Assembly: GCA_027492795.1 (NCBI GenBank) | Contig: JAPUEB010000036.1 | Location: 1-55,956, forward strand | Source: Chryseobacterium sp. | Lineage (GTDB): Bacteria > Bacteroidota > Bacteroidia > Flavobacteriales > Weeksellaceae | Reading direction: 5' to 3' | Length of the DNA: 55,956 bases | Part shown: positions 36,661 to 46,162 of the stretch, in pieces | Numbering within the stretch: position 1 is the stretch's first letter | Layout: every line of letters starts with the position of its first letter | Made by a program: the position numbers and the translations under genes | Notes under the pieces: generated by a model | The model's database searches: none | What the model saw: only the letters and a program-made list of their open reading frames with translations | What the model was told of the DNA's origin: nothing

Positions 36661-38120
36661 TTAGCCATATTTGCCCCGTTTGTAAAACCGAAAACACGCA
36701 TCATCTCACTTTTTATGTGATGGATTATGTGTGCAAATCGTGCAATAGTCTTATCAAAACCGCCACCAATACTTCAAGAGGGAAAGTTAATAAACCTACG
36801 GAAAATGTTGTTTTGGACATTGGAATGAAGGGAGTTCTTAACGGAACAGAATACACGGTTGTCGCAATTGTCGTAAAAAAGTATGGAGCTACTACTTATT
36901 GGCGAGAATATTATTTGAAAGACAAGTTGCTGAACAATGTTTTTTTAAGCGAAAGTGAGGGACATTGGGTGTTAATGTTTCCAAAAGAGCTTCCACTAAA
37001 GGAATTCAAATATTATTGTGAATTTGAGGAAAAAAACTACCGTTGGTATGAAACCACTCCAAATTCTGTGCATTCTGCAGCAGGTTTTTTCGAAGACCGT
37101 TTCGAAATGAAACTGTCTACTTATAAAGAATTTGTAAACGGAACCGAAATGGTTTCTTGGGAAGAAACAGGCGACAAAAAACAATTTTTTTGGGGAAAAC
37201 ACATTCCAAAAAGTGAGATAAAGCGAGCTTTCAAACCATCTTTTATGCCGAATTATTATGGAATTGGGATTGTGCAGCCGTTTTATTACAACGTGAAGCA
37301 GATGGTGAATATTTTGGGAGTTACGGCTATCTTGATTTCGCTTTTGCAGTTGTATGTATATATTTCACGTACCAATAAAACTGTTTTTGAGGAAAAGATT
37401 AATTTTTCCGAAGTAAAAAATAAAGAACTCGTAAGCAAATCTTTTGATCTTTCGGGAGGATCTGCTCCAATGAAAGTCAATATTTTTTCAGAAGTTGATA
37501 ATTCTTGGGCAAATACAGAAATAAGTTTGGTGAACGAAACCACCAACGAAATTACCTACACTTCGCAGGATTTGGAATTTTATCATGGCTACACGGATGG
37601 TGAAAGTTGGTCGGAAGGTAGCAAATCCAAAGAAATCAACTTTTGTGGTGTTGCACCGGGAAAATACCATTTTCTAATTTCTGCGGAAAAGGAAGTTACT
37701 CCACTTCCAACGTCGGTTTCTTATCCGGGAACAGAAGGTAAAACGGTTTCCATCAATCCGAGTGGTTTTGTGGAAGTTCGTGATAATTTGACCGGGAATT
37801 TAACAACTTACGGCGATATTGCGACCTACAAAAAAGACTCAGCCAATGCTGCGGAAAATGAAAAGAACAAAAGAGCTCAAGATTCTGCGAGCGGGCTTTC
37901 TGCTGTTCCTGTTCCACAGCCTACAGAAATTGAAATGAATCCGGAAAATCAAACCATTACTCTGAAAGCAACGTGGTTGCCGGTTTCTATGTGGAATTAT
38001 TTTATTGTAATGATTTTGCTTGCGGTGTTTGTTGGTCTTTCCTATTGGGGAAAATACGCGTTCGACAAATCGAAATGGAGCAATTCTTCCAATTCACCTT
38101 ATCCAAAATATGAAGAATAA
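36657..38120 (+). CDS. DUF4178 domain membrane protein with N-terminal zinc ribbon
   Basis: 487 residues. The N-terminus has a four-cysteine zinc ribbon (CPVCKT and CKSC, residues about 6-31). It is followed by a DUF4178-type beta domain (about 55-180; YWREYYLKD, GHWVLMF). A hydrophobic helix lies at about 220-240, then a periplasmic or lumenal beta domain with GVAPGKYHFLISAE, and a second helix at about 440-460. DUF4178 proteins commonly occur with DUF350 and SpeE-like proteins. Molecular function unknown. Confidence 0.75.
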   Translation: MISHICPVCKTENTHHLTFYVMDYVCKSCNSLIKTATNTSRGKVNKPTENVVLDIGMKGVLNGTEYTVVAIVVKKYGATTYWREYYLKDKLLNNVFLSESEGHWVLMFPKELPLKEFKYYCEFEEKNYRWYETTPNSVHSAAGFFEDRFEMKLSTYKEFVNGTEMVSWEETGDKKQFFWGKHIPKSEIKRAFKPSFMPNYYGIGIVQPFYYNVKQMVNILGVTAILISLLQLYVYISRTNKTVFEEKINFSEVKNKELVSKSFDLSGGSAPMKVNIFSEVDNSWANTEISLVNETTNEITYTSQDLEFYHGYTDGESWSEGSKSKEINFCGVAPGKYHFLISAEKEVTPLPTSVSYPGTEGKTVSINPSGFVEVRDNLTGNLTTYGDIATYKKDSANAAENEKNKRAQDSASGLSAVPVPQPTEIEMNPENQTITLKATWLPVSMWNYFIVMILLAVFVGLSYWGKYAFDKSKWSNSSNSPYPKYEE

Positions 38121-38123
38121 ATA

Positions 38124-38318
38124 ATGGAAAATATTCTGAATTTTATAAAAAATAATTGGCTTCTTTTTTCTGTTGCCACCTTTTTTCTGGGTTGGTTTGC
38201 GTATCTTACCTTCACCGGAAATCAGTTTTGCGATTGTGCCAAAACCGAAACCTACCGCGATGGAACTACCCGAAGCTCCACGCACAGAACTTCTTTTTAC
38301 AGATATTATCACAAATAA
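38124..38318 (+). CDS. Small single-span membrane protein
   Basis: 64 residues: a hydrophobic helix (about 11-30) followed by FCDCAKTETYRDGTTRSS and a basic tail. The two cysteines (CDC) may be metal or disulfide ligands. 3 bases after the DUF4178 gene, and its stop abuts the next ATG. Not recognised as a named family; real because of its exact fit in the overlapping cluster. Confidence 0.7.
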   Translation: MENILNFIKNNWLLFSVATFFLGWFAYLTFTGNQFCDCAKTETYRDGTTRSSTHRTSFYRYYHK

Positions 38319-38543
38319 ATGAATACTATGGAAAATTTTAATGTATATCCAATCATCAATTCGGTGCTTTTCTCGTTTCTCGGAATCGCAATTTTGCTTC
38401 TTGGTTATTTAGTTTTAGAAAAACTGACACCCGAAAAAACTTGGAAAGAAATTGTAGAAAACAAAAATGTGGCACTTGCTATTATTTTCGGAGCATTTAT
38501 TTTAGGAATTTCCTTTATTATCGGAATGGCAATTCATGGATAA
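38319..38543 (+). CDS. DUF350 family membrane protein
   Basis: 74 residues with two helices (about 9-31 and 51-72). These have the DUF350 pattern: a hydrophobic helix with Gly-Tyr, a short amphipathic ELTPEKTWKEI-like loop, then NVALAIIFGAFILGISFIIGMAI. Proteins of this family (E. coli YjfL) are associated with polyamine-related and PspA-type envelope operons. Overlaps the SpeE-like gene by 8 bases. Confidence 0.8.
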   Translation: MNTMENFNVYPIINSVLFSFLGIAILLLGYLVLEKLTPEKTWKEIVENKNVALAIIFGAFILGISFIIGMAIHG

Positions 38544-40050
38544 AAAGCGAATTCCTTTCGAACTTTTACTGCTGTTTTCGGTTTTCGTTATTGCTACTTG
38601 CGGATTGGTGTACGAACTGGTTGCAGGTGCTTTGGCGAGTTACCTTTTGGGCGATTCTGTAAAGCAGTTTTCCTTTATCATTGGGGTTTATCTCTTTTCG
38701 ATGGGAGTAGGTTCATATTTCGCGAAATTTATTCATAAAAATTTGCTCGACCGTTTTGTGGATATCGAAATTTTGGTCGGTTTTGTAGGGGGAATAAGTT
38801 CTGTGGTACTTTTTCTGCTATTCAATACCGTTCATCATTTCGAGTGGGTTCTTTATCTTTTTGTTTTTGTAACAGGTTGTTTGGTTGGCGTTGAAATTCC
38901 TTTGCTGATGAATATTCTGAAAGACAGGGTGGCTTTCAAAGATTTGGTTTCCAATGTTTTTGCCTTTGATTATGTGGGTGCATTGCTCGCTTCCATTTTG
39001 TTTCCCTTGGTTTTAATTCCAAATTTGGGAATTGTAAGAACCTCGCTTTTTTTTGGTTTAATTAATGTTTCCATCGCTATTTTTCTTTGTTTCTACTTAA
39101 AAAATGAACTGAAAAATCCTGTGATATTGAAAATAAAATCCATTGCAGTTTTTCTCGGTTTGCTCACACTTTTCGTATTTGCCGATAAAATTTTGAGTTA
39201 TTCTGAAGAAAAATTATATGGCGAAAACATCATCTATACACGCTCTTCCACTTATCAGCGCATTGTATTAACAAGAAACAACAATGATTTTCGGCTTTAT
39301 CTCAACAATAATTTGCAGTTTTCTTCTGCTGATGAATACCGATATCACGAAGCCTTGGTTCATCCTGCAATGTCGATGGCAAAAAATATTAAAAACGTCC
39401 TCATTCTTGGCGGTGGCGATGGTTTCGCAGCTCGCGAAGTTTTGAAATATCCTGAAGTTGGGGAAATTACATTAGTGGATTTGGATGGAGAAATGACGAG
39501 GTTTTTCCAGCAAAATGAAACGATGAACAAGCTAAATCTCAATTCTTTGAACAGCAAAAAGGTAAAAATCATCAACCAAGATGCTTTTGTTTGGGTAAAA
39601 GAGCAAAAAAAAACTTTTGACGTCGTTATCATCGACTTTCCGGATCCCTCCAACTATAGTTTAGGAAAATTATATTCCCTCCAATTTTACCGTGAACTGG
39701 AAAAAATCACCAATCCAGACACAAAAATGGTGGTGCAAACCACTTCTCCATATTTCGCCCCAAAATCGTTTTGGTGCATTCAAAAAACATTAAATCAGGT
39801 TTTTCCGGTTGCTGCGGCGTATCACGCTTATGTTCCCTCTTTTGGAGAATGGGGATTTTGCTTCGTTTCCAAATCAGCGGAAAAACCTCATCTATTCAGA
39901 AAAATTTCCGGCTTGCGTTTTTATGATTACAATTTTAATCAAATGGCGTATTTCAATAAAGATATGAAAGCCGAAAATTTGGAGGTAAACCGTTTGGATA
40001 ATCAAATTTTGGTGCGGTATTTCGATGAAGAATGGGGAAAAGTGCAGTAG
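38536..40050 (+). CDS. Membrane-embedded spermidine synthase-like protein
   Basis: 504 residues. The N-terminal half has six to seven helices (about 8-220; CGLVYELVAGALASYLLGDS is typical). The C-terminal half is a SpeE-like aminopropyltransferase/methyltransferase fold. It has YRYHEALVHPAM, the SAM-binding GGGDGFAAREVLKYP, acidic TLVDLDGEM, and DFPDPSNYSLGKLYS in place of the classic DSTDP loop. With SpeD two genes away, aminopropyl transfer to an unknown acceptor, possibly at the membrane, is plausible. The altered loop argues against plain spermidine synthesis. Confidence 0.82.
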   Translation: MDKKRIPFELLLLFSVFVIATCGLVYELVAGALASYLLGDSVKQFSFIIGVYLFSMGVGSYFAKFIHKNLLDRFVDIEILVGFVGGISSVVLFLLFNTVHHFEWVLYLFVFVTGCLVGVEIPLLMNILKDRVAFKDLVSNVFAFDYVGALLASILFPLVLIPNLGIVRTSLFFGLINVSIAIFLCFYLKNELKNPVILKIKSIAVFLGLLTLFVFADKILSYSEEKLYGENIIYTRSSTYQRIVLTRNNNDFRLYLNNNLQFSSADEYRYHEALVHPAMSMAKNIKNVLILGGGDGFAAREVLKYPEVGEITLVDLDGEMTRFFQQNETMNKLNLNSLNSKKVKIINQDAFVWVKEQKKTFDVVIIDFPDPSNYSLGKLYSLQFYRELEKITNPDTKMVVQTTSPYFAPKSFWCIQKTLNQVFPVAAAYHAYVPSFGEWGFCFVSKSAEKPHLFRKISGLRFYDYNFNQMAYFNKDMKAENLEVNRLDNQILVRYFDEEWGKVQ

Positions 40051-40110
40051 AGAAAAATCATGATTTTTCTCAATCATTCTAAATTTCAGTCAATAAAATC
40101 ATAAAAAAAA

Positions 40111-41700
40111 GTGAAGCCCAACAAAAACTTTTCCCGAAAAGATTTCCTGAAAACCTTGTTTTGGGCTGGTTTGTTGCTTCCTTTTCTTCAATATTGCGAA
40201 AAAAAAGGCAAATCTTTATTGCTGAAAATCACAGGAACAAATCATATTTTGGGGCATCAACTTTGGGCAAAAAACTTTCCGAAATTTTCCGAAGAAATCA
40301 AAACCAAATATTTGATTGTTGGTGGTGGGATTTCCGGACTTTCGGCAGCGAGATACTTAAAACAAAGCGGCGAGGAAGATTTTTTGCTTTTAGAACTGGA
40401 AAATCATTTGGGTGGAAACTCTTCCAATGGCGAAAATAAATTCTCAAAATTTCCTTTGGGAGCGCATTATTTGCCTATTCCAAACAAAGAAGATAAGGAA
40501 ATAATCGAGTTTTTGAGGGAATGTAAAATGTATCTTGGCGATGATGAAAAAGGATTGCCCATTCTAGATGATTATCAACTTACGTTTCCAAAAGAAGAGC
40601 GATTGTTTTTTAGAAATTCTTGGCAAAATGATTTAGTTCCCCAAAAAGGAATTTCGGACGAAACCAAAGAAGAAATTGAGCGGTTTTTCAAACTAATGGA
40701 AGATTTTAGGGCAAAAAAAGATACTTCCGGAAAATATTGGTTTAATATTCCACTATACCAATCGAGTGATGAAGGAAAATATTTGGAACAAATTCTTTTT
40801 AAAGATTGGTTGCAGCAAAATCATTTCAAATCAAAAGAATTGCTTTGGCTTCTCGATTATTCGTGCAAAGATGATTACGGATTAGGGATTTCCTATGTTT
40901 CGGCTTGGGCGGGAATTCATTATTTTGCGGGAAGAAAAAATAATTGGGCAACCAACAGAAGCGAACAGGTTTTTACTTGGCCCGAAGGAAATGCACGTCT
41001 TGTAAAACATTTTTCAAAATATACAGAAGGGAAAAATTTTGCAAAACATTTGGTTTACGATTTGAAAATTTCAGAAAATGTTGAGGTTTTCGCTTACGAC
41101 GATAGCAGGAAAATTTCAAAAAAAATTATTGCGGAAATGGTTCTTTTTGCAACGCCGCAGTTTGTGAACAGGCATTTTTTCCCCGATAGAAATTTCCAAA
41201 AATTCCAATACGTTCCTTGGCTTTTGGCAACCCTAACTTTGAAAAATGATTTTGGTGGAGATGAAGAACTGGCTTGGGATAATGTAATTTATGGAGCGGA
41301 AGGTTTGGGATATATTTACGACCAACATCAAAATGTCAGTCAAAATTTAGGTGAAAAAGTAATTACCTATTACCGAAGTTTTTCGGAAAGTGATTTGAAA
41401 AAAGCCCGACAAAAACTATATTATCTCAAAGAAAGCGATTTGAAAAAAATGGTTTTGGATGAACTGAAAATTGCGCACCCTTTGATTGAAGATTATCTTC
41501 TGGAGATTGAATTTCATAAATTAGGACACGCAATGATTGCTCCGGTTCCCAATCAAATTTTTGGGAAGGAAACTGAAAATGCGAGGAATAACATCGCCGG
41601 AAAAATCTTTTTCGCGCATACGGATTTGTCGGGAATATCTATATTTGAAGAGGCTTTTCACCAAGGCAGAAACGCTGCAAAAGAAATGCTGAAAATATGA
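40111..41700 (+). CDS. FAD-dependent oxidoreductase, amine oxidase-like
   Basis: 529 residues with a GTG start at 40111; no nearby ATG fits. The N-terminus (FSRKDFLKTLFWAGLLLPFLQYC) resembles a Tat-like signal with a lysine replacing the second arginine, ending in a lipobox-like Cys. The Rossmann motif is TKYLIVGGGISGLSAARYL (about 67-85), with ELENHLGGNS as the second FAD contact and a C-terminal GISIFEEAFHQGRNAAKE. It belongs to the NAD(P)-binding/flavin amine oxidase superfamily. Its place after the SpeE-like gene suggests oxidation of a polyamine-derived product (inference). Confidence 0.75.
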   Translation: MKPNKNFSRKDFLKTLFWAGLLLPFLQYCEKKGKSLLLKITGTNHILGHQLWAKNFPKFSEEIKTKYLIVGGGISGLSAARYLKQSGEEDFLLLELENHLGGNSSNGENKFSKFPLGAHYLPIPNKEDKEIIEFLRECKMYLGDDEKGLPILDDYQLTFPKEERLFFRNSWQNDLVPQKGISDETKEEIERFFKLMEDFRAKKDTSGKYWFNIPLYQSSDEGKYLEQILFKDWLQQNHFKSKELLWLLDYSCKDDYGLGISYVSAWAGIHYFAGRKNNWATNRSEQVFTWPEGNARLVKHFSKYTEGKNFAKHLVYDLKISENVEVFAYDDSRKISKKIIAEMVLFATPQFVNRHFFPDRNFQKFQYVPWLLATLTLKNDFGGDEELAWDNVIYGAEGLGYIYDQHQNVSQNLGEKVITYYRSFSESDLKKARQKLYYLKESDLKKMVLDELKIAHPLIEDYLLEIEFHKLGHAMIAPVPNQIFGKETENARNNIAGKIFFAHTDLSGISIFEEAFHQGRNAAKEMLKI

Positions 41701-42725
41701 AGCAACCATGGATTCATAACGCCAAAACGGACAGTCTGTTCATTCTTTCGCCACCATTTTTGGTTTTGACGGTTATTTTTCTTTTTCAAAAAAAGATAGA
41801 ACATCTCAATGATCATTACAGTTTTGTCACTTGGCTTTTTCTGATTGTTTTTGTGGATGTAGCGCACGTTTATTCCACACTTTTCAAAACATATTTGGTA
41901 AAGCAGGAATTTCAAAAAAGACGAATGCTTTACCTCGTCGTTCCGGCTTTAAGTTTGTTGTTGGGGTTGGTTTTGTATCAGTTGGGAAGCCTATTTTTCT
42001 GGTCTTCGCTTGCTTTGGTGGCGGTTTATCATTTTGTGAGGCAACAATATGGTTTTATGAGGCTTTATGCGCGGTTTGAACCTAATAATTTCCACAAAAC
42101 GATTGATAATATTGCGATTTACACCGCTACAATTTTCCCTATGCTGTATTGGTTTTCCACACCAAGAAAATTTACTTGGTTTGTAGAAGGAGAATTTGAA
42201 TGGATGGGAAAATTACCCGATTTTTTGCCTCTAATCACTATCGTTTATTTCGCTGTAATTGTAATTTGGGTCGTAAAAACGATTGCGGTTTATCTAAAAT
42301 TCAAAGAATTGAATATCCCTAAAAACGCAGTTATTGTCGGAACTTTTCTGTCTTGGTATTTTGGAATTGTCTATTTTAATAATGACTTAATTTTTACTTT
42401 TCTCAATGTCGTTTCCCATGGAATCCCCTACATCGCGCTGATTTATTTAAATGAAATTGAGAAAAAAGACGAAAGTTACCTTCAAAAACTATCCGTTTTT
42501 AAGTCAGGAATTGGGGTTGTTTTATTTATAGGAACTCTTCTTGTGATAGCCTTTTCCGAAGAATTTTTGTGGGAAACTTTAGTTTGGAAAGAAAACATTT
42601 CATTTTCCAACATCAACATTTCCGAAAATTGGCAAATGTTTCTGGTTCCCTTACTTACGGTTCCACAGTTAACACATTATTTGTTGGACGGCTTTATTTG
42701 GAAAAATGCCAAAAAAAAACGCTGA
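41697..42725 (+). CDS. Polytopic membrane protein with four histidine motifs, unknown family
   Basis: 342 residues, about nine helices, overlapping the FAD gene by 4 bases (ATGA). Histidines in or next to helices recur in patterned contexts: DVAHVYST (about 60), VYHFVRQQYGFMRLY (about 120), VVSHGIPYIALIY (about 240) and PQLTHYLLDGFIWK (about 330). Such spacing is reminiscent of membrane metalloenzymes (desaturase- or carotene-dioxygenase-like). I do not recognise the family and do not assign a function. Confidence 0.7.
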   Translation: MKQPWIHNAKTDSLFILSPPFLVLTVIFLFQKKIEHLNDHYSFVTWLFLIVFVDVAHVYSTLFKTYLVKQEFQKRRMLYLVVPALSLLLGLVLYQLGSLFFWSSLALVAVYHFVRQQYGFMRLYARFEPNNFHKTIDNIAIYTATIFPMLYWFSTPRKFTWFVEGEFEWMGKLPDFLPLITIVYFAVIVIWVVKTIAVYLKFKELNIPKNAVIVGTFLSWYFGIVYFNNDLIFTFLNVVSHGIPYIALIYLNEIEKKDESYLQKLSVFKSGIGVVLFIGTLLVIAFSEEFLWETLVWKENISFSNINISENWQMFLVPLLTVPQLTHYLLDGFIWKNAKKKR

Positions 42726-42745
42726 AGTTTAATTTCAGCGTCTTT
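42717..42745. terminator. Bidirectional terminator between convergent genes
   Basis: ACGCTGAA and TTTCAGCGT pair, with A-rich sequence on the left and T-rich on the right. It serves the plus-strand polyamine cluster and the minus-strand esterase gene. Confidence 0.75.
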
Positions 42746-42748
42746 ATT

Positions 42749-43612
42749 TTAAGGATTATGTGTATTCAAAAAACTCTTCGTTTTTCCGAGCATCCAAGAA
42801 GTCGTCGGTTCGCTCATCCAACCAATGTGGTCACCGTTGTAGGTATTGGTTTCGTGCGGCACATTTTTTTGCGTGAGTTTGGCCTCCAGTAAATCTCGTT
42901 GAGAAATCGGAACCGTGGTGTCGGTTTGTCCGTAAAATGATAGCGTAGGAACGGACGAATTGGTAATCCACGAAACAGGACTTGCATACGTGAGAGCCGT
43001 AGTTCCCGACGGAATTACATTAGGATTTACCATTCCTTGAAATAAAACACTTGCAGGACTGGATGCAAACGCAGGATCATTAAAATCCGCAGGTCCAACA
43101 ATATTTACAACCGCTTTTACTTCGGGATTGTTTTTGGTGTAAGCGTAATACATCGCCAAATGTCCACCTGCGCTGCTTCCGCTCAATACAAATTCTGGTT
43201 TTACCTGATATTCTGCAGATTTTGATTTAATGAAATTTATAACCGCTTGAATGTCATTTATTTGGTTGGGAAGTGCATAATTGTTAGTTCCTAATTGCGC
43301 CAAAACATAATTCATATTGACGATGGCATATTTTGGAAAATAGGTTTGCTTCATCAAATTAATTCCGCCGTTAATTTCAGATTTATCTCCGCCCATCCAA
43401 CCGCCGCCGTGAATGTAAATGTAAACTTTTGTGGTGGTTGCGCTTCTTCCGGCTGGAAGATAGATGTCAAATTTTTGTTGCGGATGGCTGCCGTAAGAGA
43501 TATTCATTTCATCTTTTGCAGCGAGATTGGTAGGATTATCAGTAGTTCCCGTTGTATCGCTTGAACAGGAAAACAGAAACAGAAAGCTGAGAAGAAAAAG
43601 GAAATATTTCAT
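42749..43612 (-). CDS. Alpha/beta hydrolase lipoprotein (carboxylesterase family)
   Basis: 287 residues. Lipoprotein signal MKYFLFLLSFLFLFSC with a Ser/Thr-rich linker. The hormone-sensitive-lipase-type oxyanion motif HGGGWMGGD (about 69) and nucleophile elbow GSSAGG (about 144) are present. Asp (QTDTTVP) and His (NGDHIGW) complete the triad. Surface or periplasmic esterase; substrate unknown. Confidence 0.85.
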   Translation of the reverse strand: MKYFLFLLSFLFLFSCSSDTTGTTDNPTNLAAKDEMNISYGSHPQQKFDIYLPAGRSATTTKVYIYIHGGGWMGGDKSEINGGINLMKQTYFPKYAIVNMNYVLAQLGTNNYALPNQINDIQAVINFIKSKSAEYQVKPEFVLSGSSAGGHLAMYYAYTKNNPEVKAVVNIVGPADFNDPAFASSPASVLFQGMVNPNVIPSGTTALTYASPVSWITNSSVPTLSFYGQTDTTVPISQRDLLEAKLTQKNVPHETNTYNGDHIGWMSEPTTSWMLGKTKSFLNTHNP

Positions 43613-43733
43613 AATTTTTACTTTTTAGATGCCTGAAAGTTAGCAAAAATGATGCAAAAAAAATCTGCACTTTTTTCAAAGCACAGATTTTACAATTGAA
43701 TTTAATATGGATTTTTTTAAACCACAAATTTTT

Positions 43734-43892
43734 AAACCACAAAAGGCACAAAAGACTTTTTAAATTAGAGGTGGAACAGATTGCTCTTAGTGAGTTCACA
43801 AAGTGAAAATCTTTGATTTTCATTCTTTTGTGTGCTGTAAAATATGTTTAAAATTCACTCTTAACAAATTCTCTTTTGTGATTTTTGTGGTT
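43734..43892. repeat. Long inverted-repeat element with CACAAAAG arms (second copy)
   Basis: Left arm 43734-43754 (AAACCACAAAAGGCACAAAAG has 21 bases, so read as CCACAAAAG plus GCACAAAAG words) pairs with 43873-43892 at about 18 of 20 positions. The core GAAAATCTTTGATTTTC at 43805-43821 is identical to that at 31617-31633. It lies between the TonB receptor 3' end and the esterase gene; 43613-43919 holds nothing else. Confidence 0.8.
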
Positions 43893-43919
43893 GATTTAAG
43901 CAACAACATAGGATCTTTT

Positions 43920-46142
43920 TTAGTTTCCGGTTCTGTTTTTTATGTCATTTGCAGCGCCTTCTATATTTCTGGCTTTTTTCATTTTTTGGTTTCCAAAATT
44001 GTAAGTTATTCCCAAAATCAGTTTCTGGCTGTCCTGATATTGGTCAATTAAATTGAATTTTCCACTTGCCTGAAGATCATTGATGATGATTTTATTGGTT
44101 TTGAAAACATCTTTTACATCAAAAGTGAAAGTCCAGTCGTTCCAGATTTTTTTCACGTTCAAATCTAGCTGTTGAAGCGGTTTTAGGATGCCTAAATCAA
44201 TTTTATTTTTACCCAAATAGAAATAATTTACACCCAGAAACCAATCTTTTTTGGATGATAAACGAATTGTGTTTTGTGCCTGAAAAAAAGGGGTTACCAA
44301 ACTTCCATCCACCACGTAAGGTTCAAAAACATCGTGCGTTATTGGATCGATGTTTACGCTGCCTTTGTAGGAATTAATTTGCAATCCAACGATGTAATTC
44401 ACGTTCAAAATTTGCTTAAAAAAGGTTTTGTTCATCCCCAAATTCGCAGCAAAATTATTTTCAGTTCCGTAGTTGGTTCTTATGTAGCGCAGTTCGCTGA
44501 TGCCGTTAACAGTTCTTTGCAGCGGAACTTGGGTTGTGGCGTCTTTCGTATGGGAATTTGAAATTTGCAGAAAATAACTGTTTTTATACATATACATCAA
44601 TTCCTGATTGAACACGGAAGAAGCCTTCATAAAAGGGTTGTTCTGCACATAATTTACTTTCGTCAAATAAATTCTCTCCGGATTAAGCTCCCAGAAACTC
44701 GGTCTTTTCACGCGGCTTGTAAAGGAGTAGGAAAGCGAGTTTTTTTCGTTGATATTGTAATTCAAACTTAAAGTAGGGAGAAAATTCTGATGGTTTCTTT
44801 TCACGTCAATTGCAGTGCCGAGAATTTGTCCGTAACTGTCGGTAAATTCCATTCTTGCGCCGATTTTTGTGGAAAATTTTTCACCGAAATTCTTATCGAT
44901 ATTCACATAAATTCCACCAATTTTTTCGTCGTAAACAAAGTGGTTGCTTTGGTTGAGGTCTTTTACGTAATTTCCTGTATTGAGGTCAAGGTTTTCTAGA
45001 TAGGTGTCATTGTCGGTTTTGGTTTTATTGAAATTTCCACCCGCACCCAAAGTAAAACCTTTAAAAACCTTTACATAATCGGCAGTGGCAGAAATATTGT
45101 CGATATTTTGCGGGATGATTTGGTTGAATTTTCCCTCTAAACCGATAATTTGGTTTTGTGCATTTGCAATATTGGTGATATTGACGTTGTTTTCCGTTTG
45201 ATTGTATTTTAAATAAGCGGCGTTCAAATTAAGTTTGCTTCCTTTATCATCAAATTTTAGTTCATAATTCAGGTTGAAACTGTTGTTCAAATCTCGGGAA
45301 CCCATATAATTTTGCGAACGGTTGTAGATGGTTTTCCAATTATTATTGGTGTCCAAATATTTGATGGTATTGAAAAAATTGGCTTCGGTGTCCTTGTTTT
45401 CGCTAAACCAAGTGTTGTAGGCAAATCCTAGAGTTTGTTTTTCAGAAATATCGTAGTCTATATTCAAGTAGCCACCCAAATCGAAAGTGCCATTTTTTAC
45501 ATAACCAACGGAATTGTTGCTGCTTTGTGCATCACCGTTTCCCATCACATATTCCTGAATTCTTATTTGATTTCTGCTGCTGATATTCGAGCTTATTGCC
45601 CATTTATTTTTTCTGAAATTCAACGATCCGGATGCAGCCTGACTGTTAAATTTGCCTTGATAATTCGTAAAACGCAAATTTCCGTTCGTGCCATCGCCTT
45701 GCTTTTTCTTCAAAACGATATTGATAATACCATCCGAACTTTCCACATTAAACTCGCTTCCGGGAAGTGTAATCACTTCAATTTTTTGAATGTTTTCGGC
45801 GGGAGTATTTTTCAGAAAGGCTTCCAAAGCATCAGAATTCATCTGTGTTTTTCTTCCGTTGAGGTAAATTACAGCATTGCTTTTCCCGGCAATTTTTAGG
45901 GTTTTATCGTCGGTAGAAGAAACAAAGGGAGTTTCTTTTAAAAGATTGAAAGCGGTATTTCCCTTTGCAATCGGCGAAGCAGCGACATCGAAAACCAAAC
46001 GGTCGGCTTTTTTCTGAAACACTTTTTTCGTCATTGTTACGCCTTCAATGTTTTGAACTTTAAGCGTATCTTTTTTAGGATTTTCCTGCGCAAAAGCAAC
46101 GATGCCGGAAAGTAGCGCAATGGAAGTAATGATGGTTTTCAT
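43920..46142 (-). CDS. TonB-dependent outer membrane receptor (outer membrane beta-barrel family)
   Basis: 740 residues. Signal peptide MKTIITSIALLSGIVAFAQ. A plug-like domain follows (about 35-140; GNTAFNLLKETPFVSS, GKSNAVIYLNGRKTQM, IQKIEVITLPGSEFNVESSDGIINIVLKK). Then come repeated amphipathic strands of a 22-strand-type barrel to a C-terminal region ending LILGITYNFGNQ plus a short tail. It lacks the usual N-terminal carboxypeptidase-like domain and a clear TonB box, as in the PF14905-type subfamily. Ligand unknown. Confidence 0.85.
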   Translation of the reverse strand: MKTIITSIALLSGIVAFAQENPKKDTLKVQNIEGVTMTKKVFQKKADRLVFDVAASPIAKGNTAFNLLKETPFVSSTDDKTLKIAGKSNAVIYLNGRKTQMNSDALEAFLKNTPAENIQKIEVITLPGSEFNVESSDGIINIVLKKKQGDGTNGNLRFTNYQGKFNSQAASGSLNFRKNKWAISSNISSRNQIRIQEYVMGNGDAQSSNNSVGYVKNGTFDLGGYLNIDYDISEKQTLGFAYNTWFSENKDTEANFFNTIKYLDTNNNWKTIYNRSQNYMGSRDLNNSFNLNYELKFDDKGSKLNLNAAYLKYNQTENNVNITNIANAQNQIIGLEGKFNQIIPQNIDNISATADYVKVFKGFTLGAGGNFNKTKTDNDTYLENLDLNTGNYVKDLNQSNHFVYDEKIGGIYVNIDKNFGEKFSTKIGARMEFTDSYGQILGTAIDVKRNHQNFLPTLSLNYNINEKNSLSYSFTSRVKRPSFWELNPERIYLTKVNYVQNNPFMKASSVFNQELMYMYKNSYFLQISNSHTKDATTQVPLQRTVNGISELRYIRTNYGTENNFAANLGMNKTFFKQILNVNYIVGLQINSYKGSVNIDPITHDVFEPYVVDGSLVTPFFQAQNTIRLSSKKDWFLGVNYFYLGKNKIDLGILKPLQQLDLNVKKIWNDWTFTFDVKDVFKTNKIIINDLQASGKFNLIDQYQDSQKLILGITYNFGNQKMKKARNIEGAANDIKNRTGN

Positions 46143-46162
46143 AATTTTAATTTTTTTAGAAA

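Noticed and set aside
38536-40050. Plain cytosolic spermidine synthase
   Set aside because: The N-terminal half has six to seven membrane helices and the DSTDP loop is replaced by DFPDP, so only a SpeE-like label is justified.
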